Positions 37,368-44,822 of a stretch of 64,000 bases of DNA are shown one piece after another; the first letter of the stretch is position 1, and each line of letters begins with the position of its first letter. The DNA lies in NCBI RefSeq assembly GCF_016745275.1, contig NZ_JADOEP010000002.1, positions 169,027 through 233,026 of the forward strand, given 5' to 3'. Made by a program: the position numbers and the translations under genes. The DNA is from Enterococcus sp. BWB1-3. Lineage in GTDB: Bacteria > Bacillota > Bacilli > Lactobacillales > Enterococcaceae. A model generated the notes under the pieces. That model worked only from the letters and a program-made list of their open reading frames with translations, had not been told where the DNA came from and did no database searches.

Positions 37368-38555
37368 TTAGCCGCGCAAACGTTCCACGTCACGAGCAAT
37401 CATCAGTTCTTCATCTGTAGGGATCAGCAGTACTTTCACTTTAGAATCCTCTGTTGAAATCACAGCTTCTTTCCCGCGAACATTGTTCTTCTCTGCATCA
37501 ATTTCACAGCCGAACCAAGTCATTCCCTTAATTACTTCACTGCGGACATGGGAATCATTTTCGCCAATACCCGCTGTAAAGACAATTGCATCGACACCAT
37601 TCATCACGGTTACATAGCTTCCGATATATTTACGGATACGATCAGTGAATACTGCATAGGCAGTTTGAACTGCTTCTTTATCCAAATTAGCTTCCAAATC
37701 ACGCATGTCGCTTGAGATACCTGATAAGCCTAGAAGTCCGGATTCTTTATTCAAAATATTGATCATTTCCTTGATATCAGTCAAACCAAGTTTATCCATC
37801 AGATAAGGCAGTAAAGACGGGTCAATATCACCTGAGCGGGTTCCCATTGTTACACCTGCAAGTGGAGTGAAGCCCATTGAAGTATCCACAGATACTCCGC
37901 CGTCTACAGCAGTAATGGATGCTCCGTTTCCTAAATGACAAGTAATAATCTTCAATTCTTGAATTGGTTTACCCAACACTTCGGCTGCACGCTGAGAAAC
38001 GTATTTATGGCTTGTTCCATGCGCACCATATTTACGTGCTGCATATTTTTCATAATATTCAGTAGAAATACTGTAAAGGTAATTGTGTTTAGGCATTGTT
38101 GTATGGAAAGCTGTATCAAATACCGCTACACTGATAATATCAGGCAGAATTTTTTTGAATGCTCTGATACCCATTGCATTTGCAGGATTATGCAGAGGAG
38201 CAAGATCAGCTAATGCTTCAATTTTTGCCAGTGCTTCATCATCAATAACAGCTGAGTCTTTAAAATCTTCACCGCCGGCAACAACACGGTGTCCAACTCC
38301 GGTGATCTCATTGTAGTCAGATAAAATATTTAATTCGATCAGTTTATCCAACAACATTTTCACTGCTACATCATGATCGTTGATATCAACGATTTCTTCA
38401 TATTTTTGGTCTTCACCATACTTGATAGTAAAGATAGAATCATTTAAACCAATACGTTCAACAATTCCTTTGGCGATTACTTCTTCACTGGGCATAACAT
38501 ACAGCTGCCATTTCAAACTTGAACTTCCGGCATTAATTGCAATTGTTTTAGACAT
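37368..38555 (-). CDS. ackA: Acetate kinase
   Basis: Enzyme of 395 residues with N-terminal [26 protein letters not shown], the substrate-binding [11 protein letters not shown], and [14 protein letters not shown] plus [20 protein letters not shown] blocks. It converts acetyl phosphate and ADP to acetate and ATP, the last step of the phosphotransacetylase-acetate kinase route. It follows the DNA-methylase-like gene by 33 bp, as in other Firmicutes. Confidence 0.98.
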   Translation of the reverse strand: MSKTIAINAGSSSLKWQLYVMPSEEVIAKGIVERIGLNDSIFTIKYGEDQKYEEIVDINDHDVAVKMLLDKLIELNILSDYNEITGVGHRVVAGGEDFKDSAVIDDEALAKIEALADLAPLHNPANAMGIRAFKKILPDIISVAVFDTAFHTTMPKHNYLYSISTEYYEKYAARKYGAHGTSHKYVSQRAAEVLGKPIQELKIITCHLGNGASITAVDGGVSVDTSMGFTPLAGVTMGTRSGDIDPSLLPYLMDKLGLTDIKEMINILNKESGLLGLSGISSDMRDLEANLDKEAVQTAYAVFTDRIRKYIGSYVTVMNGVDAIVFTAGIGENDSHVRSEVIKGMTWFGCEIDAEKNNVRGKEAVISTEDSKVKVLLIPTDEELMIARDVERLRG

Positions 38556-38588
38556 GATATTCTCCTCTTTAAAATTAGTTAGATATTA

Positions 38589-39599
38589 TTATAAATATAA
38601 ATTTGAAGATTTCCAGGCTTCAAATTGTTGAAAAAATTGAGTGATTTTTTGAGAATCTTTTAGCGAAGCCAGCTTAACAAGCAGCACTTCTTTCGCCTGC
38701 CTGCTGTTTTCACCTTTATTCTGCACCATGAGAATACTCTTTCTTGACTGCTCAGACTGGAACATTCCATCAGGAAGTTGAATAAATCCCTGCAGATAAA
38801 CCTGCTCCTGAATCCACTTCTTAAGATGATCACTCTGTTCAGATTCAAACAAATTTGAAGGAACTAAAAAGAGTCCGAAGCCGCCTGGTTTTACATATTT
38901 CATTACCTGTTCCATCAGTAAATGATGCGCATAGCTGTGTCCCTCAGAAGTAGAAACTGAAAAGTCCTTTACTTTGTCATCATTTGGATAATAGCCAATC
39001 GGTAAATCACTGACAGCCGTATCCACCGGTTCAAGCAGCAAATCCTGAATGCCATCCTGATGAAATAATTGTACCTCTGCGCCTGTAAGACCACTATTTA
39101 CAGAAGCAACCGAAAGCAGTGTATCGTCAATATCTACACCATATCCAATAGCCTGAGCATTTTCGACTTTCAGATTTAATAAAATTGTTAACAATAGATT
39201 TCCCATACCTGATGCAATATCCAAAATCTGCAGCGACTCTCTGTCAGGATACAGTTGTTCTACGAGATAAACAAATAAAAAACCGATACTGTCAGGCGTT
39301 AATTGATGATTCGCCTGTATTGGTTCCTCTTTATTTCCCTTCAGCAGCAATAGTTGGCTTAGGCGCCGCAATTCCTCAGGTTCTAATTCAAATTTTGCCA
39401 GCTCTTTGTAAATTTTTTCCAGCTTGAGAACCGTTTCTTTTTCAGGTTTTCCATCAAGAATACGTACCTGAAAATTATCCAGAATATTGTCTCCGTTTTC
39501 TATATAGGCATCCAAAAAAGAAACATCTAAAGACCCCTTTAATAGCTGAATTGCCTGTTCCATTTGCTCGAAAGCTTTTTCCATCTTCTCAGAAAACAA
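38589..39599 (-). CDS. DNA-methylase-like protein (YtxK type)
   Basis: Protein of 336 residues with a class I SAM-binding fold: LQILDIASGMGNLLLTI, then the catalytic-type motif as SDLPIGYYP, a change from the NPPY of N6-adenine methylases. YtxK homologues sit between comG and ackA in many Firmicutes and have no demonstrated activity; the altered motif casts doubt on adenine methylation. TTG at 39599 is preferred because GAGGTG lies 5 nt upstream; the first ATG (39584) is too far from it. Confidence 0.8.
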   Translation of the reverse strand: MFSEKMEKAFEQMEQAIQLLKGSLDVSFLDAYIENGDNILDNFQVRILDGKPEKETVLKLEKIYKELAKFELEPEELRRLSQLLLLKGNKEEPIQANHQLTPDSIGFLFVYLVEQLYPDRESLQILDIASGMGNLLLTILLNLKVENAQAIGYGVDIDDTLLSVASVNSGLTGAEVQLFHQDGIQDLLLEPVDTAVSDLPIGYYPNDDKVKDFSVSTSEGHSYAHHLLMEQVMKYVKPGGFGLFLVPSNLFESEQSDHLKKWIQEQVYLQGFIQLPDGMFQSEQSRKSILMVQNKGENSRQAKEVLLVKLASLKDSQKITQFFQQFEAWKSSNLYL

Positions 39600-39808
39600 A
39601 AAAACACCTCAACTTTATAAAATATAACAACTTTTGTATCTGTTTCATTTTATCGAAAAAACGCATAATAATCAATCAATTTCACAATAATATTTGGAAA
39701 TTCGCTTTTATCAGCAAAAACACTGTTAACTTATGACAAATAACCGATTATTTCACTATTCTTTTAAATACTGTATCAGTCATTTTAAGCACCTGTTTGA
39801 TACACATT

Positions 39809-40150
39809 TCACAAATCGAGTTCATTGTCTGCTTTATGATAAAACATATAATTTATTCCAGAAACATTCACCGTTATTTCTATCATACCGCTACTGTACT
39901 GATAATTAAGATTCCCAGCTGAATAATGAATCGTTTCATCAGTCTTCAAGGTATGGTTATCGCGCACCTCTGCCAAAAACATGCTCGCCATAATTTTTGC
40001 TTCGTAAAAACTTTCAGTATGCTGAGAGAAGCTCTTTGTCAGGTGATAATCCTCTATCATTAAAAAGAACAGCAAGCTGAACAAATTCAAAAAGAGCAGC
40101 ACGGTTATGAAGGTACTTCCTTTATAATATTCTTTTCGGGATTTTTCCAT
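39809..40150 (-). CDS. comGG: ComGG-like competence pseudopilus protein
   Basis: A 113-residue protein with one N-terminal hydrophobic helix (STFITVLLFLNLFSLLFFL) after a short basic head, and a small extracytoplasmic part. Position as last gene of the comG run suggests ComGG. A strong GAGGAGG site, lying on the comGF stop, sets the ATG at 40150; an upstream extension of 21 residues overlapping comGF is unlikely. It belongs to the type IV-like DNA-uptake pilus. Confidence 0.7.
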   Translation of the reverse strand: MEKSRKEYYKGSTFITVLLFLNLFSLLFFLMIEDYHLTKSFSQHTESFYEAKIMASMFLAEVRDNHTLKTDETIHYSAGNLNYQYSSGMIEITVNVSGINYMFYHKADNELDL

Positions 40151-40160
40151 TTCCTCCTCC

Positions 40161-40613
40161 TCAAATAATGAAACAACCGACTTTATTTTTTCCATTTTCA
40201 AACAATATTTCAAGTTCTATCTTTCCCTCCTGCTGTCGGAATTCTGCTTTTTCTATTTTCATCAATAAAGGCTGATAGCCTCCATTTGCTGCCTTAATTA
40301 TTTTGTTCTGTTTAAATTCAACGATAACTGGATAATCCGCTTCTTGATGATGAAAATATATCTGCTCCTTCGTTACAGAAATCAGTTCAAGGTTGCTCAT
40401 TTCATTTTCCAATTGGATTAAAAAGATATGCCATTCCTTTTCCGAGGTATTATTTATTCTGTCCGTCAGTACCTGAGCATTTTTCAAATAGCCTGAACTT
40501 ACCAGACAGATAAATGAAAAGAAAAAGAGTGCCAAAAGACACTCAAATAGCGTAAATCCTGCATACTGTTCCCAATTTCTACTGTCTTTCAATAGTAAAA
40601 ACATCCTTTCCAT
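40161..40613 (-). CDS. comGF: ComGF-like minor pseudopilin
   Basis: A 150-residue prepilin with the processing motif AGFTLFECLLALFFF: cleavage by ComC before the Phe leaves a methylated N-terminal helix. Overlaps comGE by 35 bp upstream. Part of the DNA-uptake machinery; integrity of the frame argues against long decay even though the operon is split at comGC. Confidence 0.8.
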   Translation of the reverse strand: MERMFLLLKDSRNWEQYAGFTLFECLLALFFFSFICLVSSGYLKNAQVLTDRINNTSEKEWHIFLIQLENEMSNLELISVTKEQIYFHHQEADYPVIVEFKQNKIIKAANGGYQPLLMKIEKAEFRQQEGKIELEILFENGKNKVGCFII

Positions 40614-40902
40614 TTTCCACTGTTGCAGCTTTTATTTCTCCGTCCTGCTCAATAATTGTTACGAAGTATTCCTTTTTCTCCCTTAACACTTTTCGAACAG
40701 CAGAACCTCCATAATGCTCGTATTCTTTCATTTCTTCATACAAAACTCGTTTCATTGCCAAGCGTTCTTCATAAGGTTTCGCTTTACTGAACAGAACAGT
40801 GTGAACAGATAGATACCCGCCGATAACTACGGTAAGGATCGTTAATGATACCAAACTTTCAATGAAAAAGTACCCACTAAAATTCAGAAATTTTTTTAAC
40901 AT
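40579..40902 (-). CDS. comGE: ComGE-like minor pseudopilin
   Basis: A 107-residue protein with a prepilin-like head SGYFFIESLVSLTILTVVIG; Glu5 of the mature helix is conserved. The start MLKKFLNF is chosen by similarity to prepilin leaders; an in-frame ATG 11 codons earlier lacks a ribosome site. It lies between comGD and comGF with overlaps. Confidence 0.75.
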   Translation of the reverse strand: MLKKFLNFSGYFFIESLVSLTILTVVIGGYLSVHTVLFSKAKPYEERLAMKRVLYEEMKEYEHYGGSAVRKVLREKKEYFVTIIEQDGEIKAATVENGKDVFTIERQ

Positions 40903-41329
40903 ATTTTCCACTACCCATCTGAAACTGAAATTCAATCAGCTGATTCTTTCTGCTATATTTAAAACTGTATTTTGAAAGGTTGCCATTGTTTCCCGTTCCT
41001 TTTTTAAATATAATTTTCGCAGGACCTGTTGCTGCCAGTGCCTCCGGCAATAAAAGGGCTTCTTCTTTACTTCCGGTAACAAAACGAAACTGCTGTTCTT
41101 CCAATGAAAAGTACACCTCTGTGTCGACAGCGCCCACCACCGCCATTTGTTGTGTATACAAAAGCTGCTTTTCAAAGCTGGAAAAAAATTGAGCTGTAGA
41201 GAAGTTGCTTATATTCTTTTCTACCAATAGACTGGACAGGCTGATCAAGGAGACAGCAACAACAAATACCAGCAGTGTTTCTATTAATGTAAACCCCGAG
41301 CAGTTATTTATTCGCCTGGTATCTGTCAT
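40877..41329 (-). CDS. comGD: ComGD-like minor pseudopilin
   Basis: A 150-residue prepilin: leader MTDTRRINNCSG, then the motif GFTLIETLLVFVVAVSLISL. It overlaps comGC by 26 bp, so its translation depends on the truncated upstream gene's mRNA, which now has to start from a prophage or internal promoter. Confidence 0.85.
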   Translation of the reverse strand: MTDTRRINNCSGFTLIETLLVFVVAVSLISLSSLLVEKNISNFSTAQFFSSFEKQLLYTQQMAVVGAVDTEVYFSLEEQQFRFVTGSKEEALLLPEALAATGPAKIIFKKGTGNNGNLSKYSFKYSRKNQLIEFQFQMGSGKYVKKISEF

Positions 41330-41534
41330 ACTGCTCCTGTGTAATATACCCTTCCGATAACAATGCTTCTACTGTCGGAGACTGATCATTTTCCAGCCGG
41401 TAAACATCCATTTGAGTCTCGACAACTTTTACAATTGCAGCATTGCCTTTCTTGTCGATACTGTCTTTTTGCTTTGAAAGATTGGGTGCAAAAAGAAGAA
41501 TCAGCACAGAAATAATTAATAGAACAATGAGCAT
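41304..41534 (-). pseudogene. comGC: comGC, 5' end removed by prophage insertion
   Basis: The 76 residues visible begin MLIVLLIISVLILLF and continue as the major pseudopilin ComGC. The normal leader and processing motif (GFTLIEM) are missing: the codons before the Met read LSYIE and reach a stop eight codons further up (about 41561). No ribosome site precedes the first ATG. The sequence upstream is phage accessory DNA and comGA, comGB and the comGC start are absent, so the gene was cut by the prophage. The missing part should lie at the other prophage end. Confidence 0.8.
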
Positions 41535-41594
41535 TTCAATGTATGATAGTAAATATATCTATAATTTATTCGCTTATTGCCAAACATCTCACAC

Positions 41595-41623
41595 TAGACA
41601 AAACGAACGTTCGTTCGTATAAT
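41595..41623 (+). promoter_or_regulatory. SOS promoter with LexA box in the spacer
   Basis: TAGACA, a 17-bp spacer and TATAAT. The spacer contains CGAACGTTCGTTCG (41604-41617), a perfect CGAAC-N4-GTTCG LexA/DinR box, itself overlapping the palindrome AACGAACGTTCGTT. The gene at 41673 should be induced by DNA damage. Confidence 0.85.
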
Positions 41624-41672
41624 AGTTTTTATAAAATAGAAATAGCAACGAAAGAAAGCGAGGAGTTCAAAG

Positions 41673-41957
41673 ATGAATAGAAGCTGCATAGGTACTGCGG
41701 ATAAAATTAGACTTGTTTCAGCGTTTCCAGATATGCTAGTTAGATTTACTCTGCATGCTAAAAATGAGGATATAAATTGTCTGGTGGCAAAAAAGGATCT
41801 GGCTAACTTAATCATGTTTTTGGAAGATAACACTTTTGAACTCTCTGTGTTTGGTCATTACAATTCCAGAAAGCAGCTGGTTGTTGAGAAGTTTGTTGTA
41901 AGGAATCCTGATTCTTTTATCCGGGAGTTTGTTTTAAAACCTATGAAAAGTGCATAA
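41673..41957 (+). CDS. LexA-controlled small protein at the prophage end
   Basis: A 94-residue soluble protein of unknown family, starting MNRSCIGTADKIRLVSAF; residues 40-70 (VAKKDLANLIMFLEDNTFEL) look helical. AGCGAGGAG lies 8 nt before the ATG. It forms a self-contained unit: SOS promoter, one gene, terminator. It could act during induction, for example on host division, recombination or competence, but nothing in the sequence shows which. Confidence 0.75.
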   Translation: MNRSCIGTADKIRLVSAFPDMLVRFTLHAKNEDINCLVAKKDLANLIMFLEDNTFELSVFGHYNSRKQLVVEKFVVRNPDSFIREFVLKPMKSA

Positions 41958-41993
41958 AAAAACACCTGTCCAGTGAAATGGACAGGTGTTTTT
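41958..41993. terminator. Bidirectional terminator
   Basis: AAAAACACCTGTCCA / TGGACAGGTGTTTTT, perfect 15-bp stem with a GTGAAA loop, directly after the stop at 41957 and against the convergent gene at 41992. Confidence 0.92.
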
Positions 41994-42381
41994 ATGCAAT
42001 ACATTGGTCTTCTAATATATCGGCATACTCTTGTCTTACAGTTCTGGACTTAAATAACCTCGAAACTAAAGACTCTTTGTTTTCATATTCTCTTTTGTTC
42101 TCTTTGGTAGCTATTCCATCTTTAGCAACTTCTATCAGGAGTATCAACGGAATATCATATCTTAATATAAATTGTTTTAACACAAAGACTACAAATTTAA
42201 AATCTACTTTTCGTTCCCATATAATTCTTAAGTGAACTTTAAAAATAAACATTAGCATTACAAAACTGGTGAAATAAGAAATGGAGAGACCTTCTTTTTT
42301 AAATGTCAAAACTGTTTTCCGGGAAAGGACAACTAGGTAAGATACGATTGAAGCTATTACAATAAGCAAAATCTCCATCAT
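41992..42381 (-). CDS. Membrane protein, second gene of a two-gene unit
   Basis: A 129-residue protein with two or three hydrophobic segments (about 2-20, 35-50, 60-85) and a charged C-terminal third (KENKREYENKESLVSRLFKS). It starts in a 4-bp overlap with the upstream membrane gene, so the two are translationally coupled. No family recognised. The stop codon abuts the terminator shared with the SOS gene. Confidence 0.65.
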   Translation of the reverse strand: MMEILLIVIASIVSYLVVLSRKTVLTFKKEGLSISYFTSFVMLMFIFKVHLRIIWERKVDFKFVVFVLKQFILRYDIPLILLIEVAKDGIATKENKREYENKESLVSRLFKSRTVRQEYADILEDQCIA

Positions 42382-42929
42382 ACTTTTCTCCCTTCTTTTA
42401 TTCTTTTTCTGTCTGTTTCTTCAATAAACTCTTTTGTTTCTCTATTCATTTTAACATCTTTATTGCGTTTAGAATATAGCTTTTTTTGTTTATCTTCAGC
42501 AAGTTTTTTTCTGGCAAATTTTTTGGCTTCATTTACTTCTTTCGGTTTGTATTCATCATCATCTTTAATTGCACAATATGGAGCTATTAAAGATGTAGTT
42601 ATAATTATTGTTTTCATTATAAAAAACATAATAGCTTGAACTACAGTATATTGTAAATTATTGAAAACTATAAAACAAACAAAAAGACTTGCGCCGATCA
42701 TCATATATGTATTTAATATTTTTGCTCTTCTCATTATTCCTTTTTTACTCTTAGGATTTACAGAGTAGAAAGTAAGAGCATTTGACAAATAATATGTAGC
42801 AGAGCTTGTCAATAATGCATTGATACTTGTTGCATTAATTGCAGTGAATATCATGGAAATAAAAGAAAAAATAGTAATGATTATCTTTGCATTACTTACA
42901 CTCAATTCATCATACTTAAATTTGCCCAA
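42378..42929 (-). CDS. Membrane protein, first gene of a two-gene unit
   Basis: A 183-residue protein with four hydrophobic segments in its first 120 residues (about 14-32, 36-55, 70-90, 95-118) and a long basic, probably helical tail (EVNEAKKFARKKLAEDKQKK). I recognise no family. With its coupled partner it forms a lysogenic-conversion-type unit next to the attachment site, where superinfection-exclusion genes are often found; this function is only inferred. Confidence 0.65.
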   Translation of the reverse strand: MGKFKYDELSVSNAKIIITIFSFISMIFTAINATSINALLTSSATYYLSNALTFYSVNPKSKKGIMRRAKILNTYMMIGASLFVCFIVFNNLQYTVVQAIMFFIMKTIIITTSLIAPYCAIKDDDEYKPKEVNEAKKFARKKLAEDKQKKLYSKRNKDVKMNRETKEFIEETDRKRIKEGRKV

Positions 42930-42963
42930 TTGCTACACCCTTCTCACCATCGTTTCGATTTTC

Positions 42964-42992
42964 ATAATATCAATACGGTATACATAAGTCAA
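42964..42992 (-). promoter_or_regulatory. Promoter of the two-gene membrane unit
   Basis: On the minus strand TTGACT, a 17-bp spacer and TATTAT. A good constitutive-looking promoter, suitable for expression in the lysogen. Confidence 0.75.
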
Positions 42993-43109
42993 CGTTTTTT
43001 TCACTTTTAGATAAACAGTTTTTATTAAAATAAAAATCCCACACCATGTATCAGTTGAGTAAATACAATTATACATGTAAGTAGTGTCCGGAATTCCGCA
43101 TTTTTTCCG

Positions 43110-43140
43110 CAAATAAAAAGAGCCTCTCAGCTCTCTTTTT
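43110..43140 (-). terminator. Terminator of the 43.1-kb small gene
   Basis: AAAAAGAGC / GCTCTcTTTTT with loop; on the minus strand the T-run follows the stem, which includes the stop codon. Confidence 0.7.
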
Positions 43141-43312
43141 CATATCTATAAATCACATGTCCGCCGTGTGCAGCCTCACCAATGATTTGCTTTCGGTCTC
43201 CCCTTCTCAACCATGCATCACGAAAAAGAAAGAAGTTATCATTCTTTACCTCTAACTCTTCCAGCTCTCCTGAAGCTAACTTTTCAAGCAATTCATCGTA
43301 TTGATTAATCAA
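43127..43312 (-). CDS. Small phage protein divergent from the accessory cassette
   Basis: A 61-residue protein starting (TTG) INQYDELLEKLASGELEELE and ending AAHGGHVIYRYEKES. The AAAGAGAG site lies 8 nt ahead of TTG; a GTG three codons earlier is possible. The frame stays open for a further 80 codons upstream but that part crosses the divergent promoter and is low-quality. No family name recognised. Being divergent from the cassette promoter it may be its regulator, though no helix-turn-helix is evident. Confidence 0.55.
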   Translation of the reverse strand: MINQYDELLEKLASGELEELEVKNDNFFLFRDAWLRRGDRKQIIGEAAHGGHVIYRYEKES

Positions 43313-43390
43313 TCTTATCACTCTCTTTCTAATGTGATAATAGCACAGAAAAAAAGTTTGGTGTAGTTTCAAAAAACTTTCAATTTGTAC

Positions 43391-43419
43391 TTGAACTAGT
43401 ACGAAGTTCGTAGTATAAT
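43391..43419 (+). promoter_or_regulatory. Promoter and operators of the accessory cassette
   Basis: TTGAAC, a 17-bp spacer and TATAAT. Inverted repeats GTACT-TGAAC-TAGTAC-like (43387-43402) and TACGAA-G-TTCGTA (43400-43412) cover the -35 and the spacer, so a dimeric repressor probably controls the cassette. Confidence 0.8.
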
Positions 43420-43445
43420 AAGTATAAGAAAGGAGGGTACAAACT

Positions 43446-43565
43446 ATGGAATTGCTAGACAACATAATAAAATGGCTAACAGCCATAACACTGCTAGCCA
43501 CAGCAATCATCAATCTCTTAACAGCCTCCAAGCAAACTAAGAGAAAAAAGAAGCGCAAAAAGTGA
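43446..43565 (+). CDS. Short hydrophobic peptide with polybasic tail
   Basis: A 39-residue peptide: one transmembrane helix (about 8-27, KWLTAITLLATAIINLL) and a tail KQTKRKKKRKK. It has the best ribosome site of the cassette (AAAGGAGGG, 8 nt spacing) and is followed by the GC-rich hairpin at 43573-43598. Size, helix and basic tail resemble type I toxins and holin-like peptides. Function not known. Confidence 0.65.
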   Translation: MELLDNIIKWLTAITLLATAIINLLTASKQTKRKKKRKK

Positions 43566-43572
43566 AACTATT

Positions 43573-43598
43573 GGTAGAGGGGATAACCCCTCTCTACC
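43573..43598 (+). other. Stable hairpin between the two cassette peptides
   Basis: GGTAGAGGGG-ATAA-CCCCTCTCTACC, a 10-pair stem with one bulge and no T-run. It may protect the upstream mRNA or attenuate read-through into the cassette. Confidence 0.6.
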
Positions 43599-43632
43599 TC
43601 CATATTATAGCATGATAAGGAGGAAAAAGAAA

Positions 43633-43710
43633 ATGATGGTATTTTATATCATAGTGGCTATACTAGCTCTTGCAGGGCTTGTCATGGCAATAAAAAACTA
43701 TAAGGACTGA
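43633..43710 (+). CDS. 25-residue membrane peptide
   Basis: MMVFYIIVAILALAGLVMAI followed by KNYKD: one transmembrane helix with a charged end. AAGGAGG lies 11-14 nt before the two possible ATG codons. The next gene starts 4 bp after its stop, with its ribosome site inside this frame, so translation is coupled. Confidence 0.55.
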   Translation: MMVFYIIVAILALAGLVMAIKNYKD

Positions 43711-43714
43711 TAGC

Positions 43715-44245
43715 ATGAATTGGCTAGAAAAGTATAAAATTGATTTTGAATTCAAATCCTATTATGAGATTTCTCAAGCAACAGGAATAAGTAAAAGCTC
43801 TATTTCATCAATGAAGAAAGCAAACGATTGGAAGAAAACTCAATACGAGAACATGACTTTACTTGCAAAAGCTGTCGGATTGTCGCTCAAGGAATTTGAT
43901 CAATACTTAAGAGAGAAGGAAAATAAAATGAATACACAAGAACTTTTAGAAACGATTAAAACAAAAGAAGTACAATTCGCTATAAAAAACGAAAAAGGTC
44001 AAGTTTTAGCGAATAGAGGCACAGATAATCTTCAAAGCATCTTTGGCTTGAAAGATACGAAACACAATCATTTTTACGGTGTATATGGCGATTCGATTAG
44101 AACAGCAGATGGACAAGTGGACAGCAGAGAAAAAACGGATGAAGAAATTTTGAAAAGCATTGAGCGTTTATTAGCACTCGGAATACCAGTAGACCGCAAC
44201 ACACTACAGGACGTTGAATATTTTTACGAACAATATGAAGCGTAA
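43715..44245 (+). CDS. HTH protein, possible cassette regulator
   Basis: A 176-residue protein. The first 65 residues carry a helix-turn-helix: YYEISQATGISKSSISSMKK, followed by LLAKAVGLSLKEFDQYL. The rest (from Met72, MNTQELLETIKTKEVQFAI) is a separate soluble domain of unknown type. An AAGGA site 7 nt before Met72 (43928) could start a second, HTH-less product from the same frame. It is a candidate repressor for the operators at 43387-43412. Confidence 0.7.
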   Translation: MNWLEKYKIDFEFKSYYEISQATGISKSSISSMKKANDWKKTQYENMTLLAKAVGLSLKEFDQYLREKENKMNTQELLETIKTKEVQFAIKNEKGQVLANRGTDNLQSIFGLKDTKHNHFYGVYGDSIRTADGQVDSREKTDEEILKSIERLLALGIPVDRNTLQDVEYFYEQYEA

Positions 44246-44272
44246 ATTCGAACGGAAGAGAGACTTAAAACA

Positions 44273-44593
44273 GTGTGGGATGAAGTGTTCATTAACATTC
44301 AAAATATTGAAAAAACAACCCATAAGGCCGCATTGATAAAAATGCCTAACGATTCGTTGTTTAAAGGGTTGACATTCTGGCATCCATTAAGCCTCATCAG
44401 AGAAGAAGGTGGAAACAGCTATTTCCTTTCAATCTCCTTTACTGAGGATTTTGAATTTGAACTTTTTAAAACAAACAAACACTATAAAAAAACTAGAATT
44501 GAACATATATCCGCAGATGAAATGATTCAAGCTTTTGAAAAAGCAAGTAAAAGTATAAAAGAAAGTATTCAGCAATCAAGAAAAGATAGTTGA
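44273..44593 (+). CDS. Hypothetical cassette protein (106 aa)
   Basis: Soluble 106-residue protein of unknown family starting (GTG) MWDEVFINIQNIEK. A mixed beta segment around FWHPLSLIREEGGNSYFLSI is followed by a helical end. GAAGAGAG precedes the GTG loosely. It sits between the HTH gene and the small gene at 44658. Confidence 0.55.
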   Translation: MWDEVFINIQNIEKTTHKAALIKMPNDSLFKGLTFWHPLSLIREEGGNSYFLSISFTEDFEFELFKTNKHYKKTRIEHISADEMIQAFEKASKSIKESIQQSRKDS

Positions 44594-44657
44594 TTATTAA
44601 AAAGTTGGAAATATCAAAAGAATAAAAGTTCATCGGAAAAGAAGAGGGTGCAGTGTA

Positions 44658-44804
44658 ATGAGTGAAATTTTTTGGAAAATGATTGCGACAGCCATTCTCA
44701 AAAACAACCACGATTTATATAATTTGAATGTAAAAGATGTCCCAAAAAGAAAAAAAGTGGTCGAAAAAATGAAAAACAAATATCGTGATCTGGAAAATAC
44801 GTAA
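44658..44804 (+). CDS. Small cassette protein (48 aa)
   Basis: MSEIFWKMIATAILKNNHDL and a basic middle (VPKRKKVVEKMKNKY). GAGGGTG lies 6-7 nt before the ATG. It ends 18 bp before the PP-loop gene. No family recognised. Confidence 0.55.
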   Translation: MSEIFWKMIATAILKNNHDLYNLNVKDVPKRKKVVEKMKNKYRDLENT

Positions 44805-44822
44805 TCAGAAAGGAGCGTTATA

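Noticed and set aside
43313-43558. N-terminal extension of the small gene at 43127
   Set aside because: The extension crosses the divergent cassette promoter and a small gene on the other strand; a ribosome site supports the short form.
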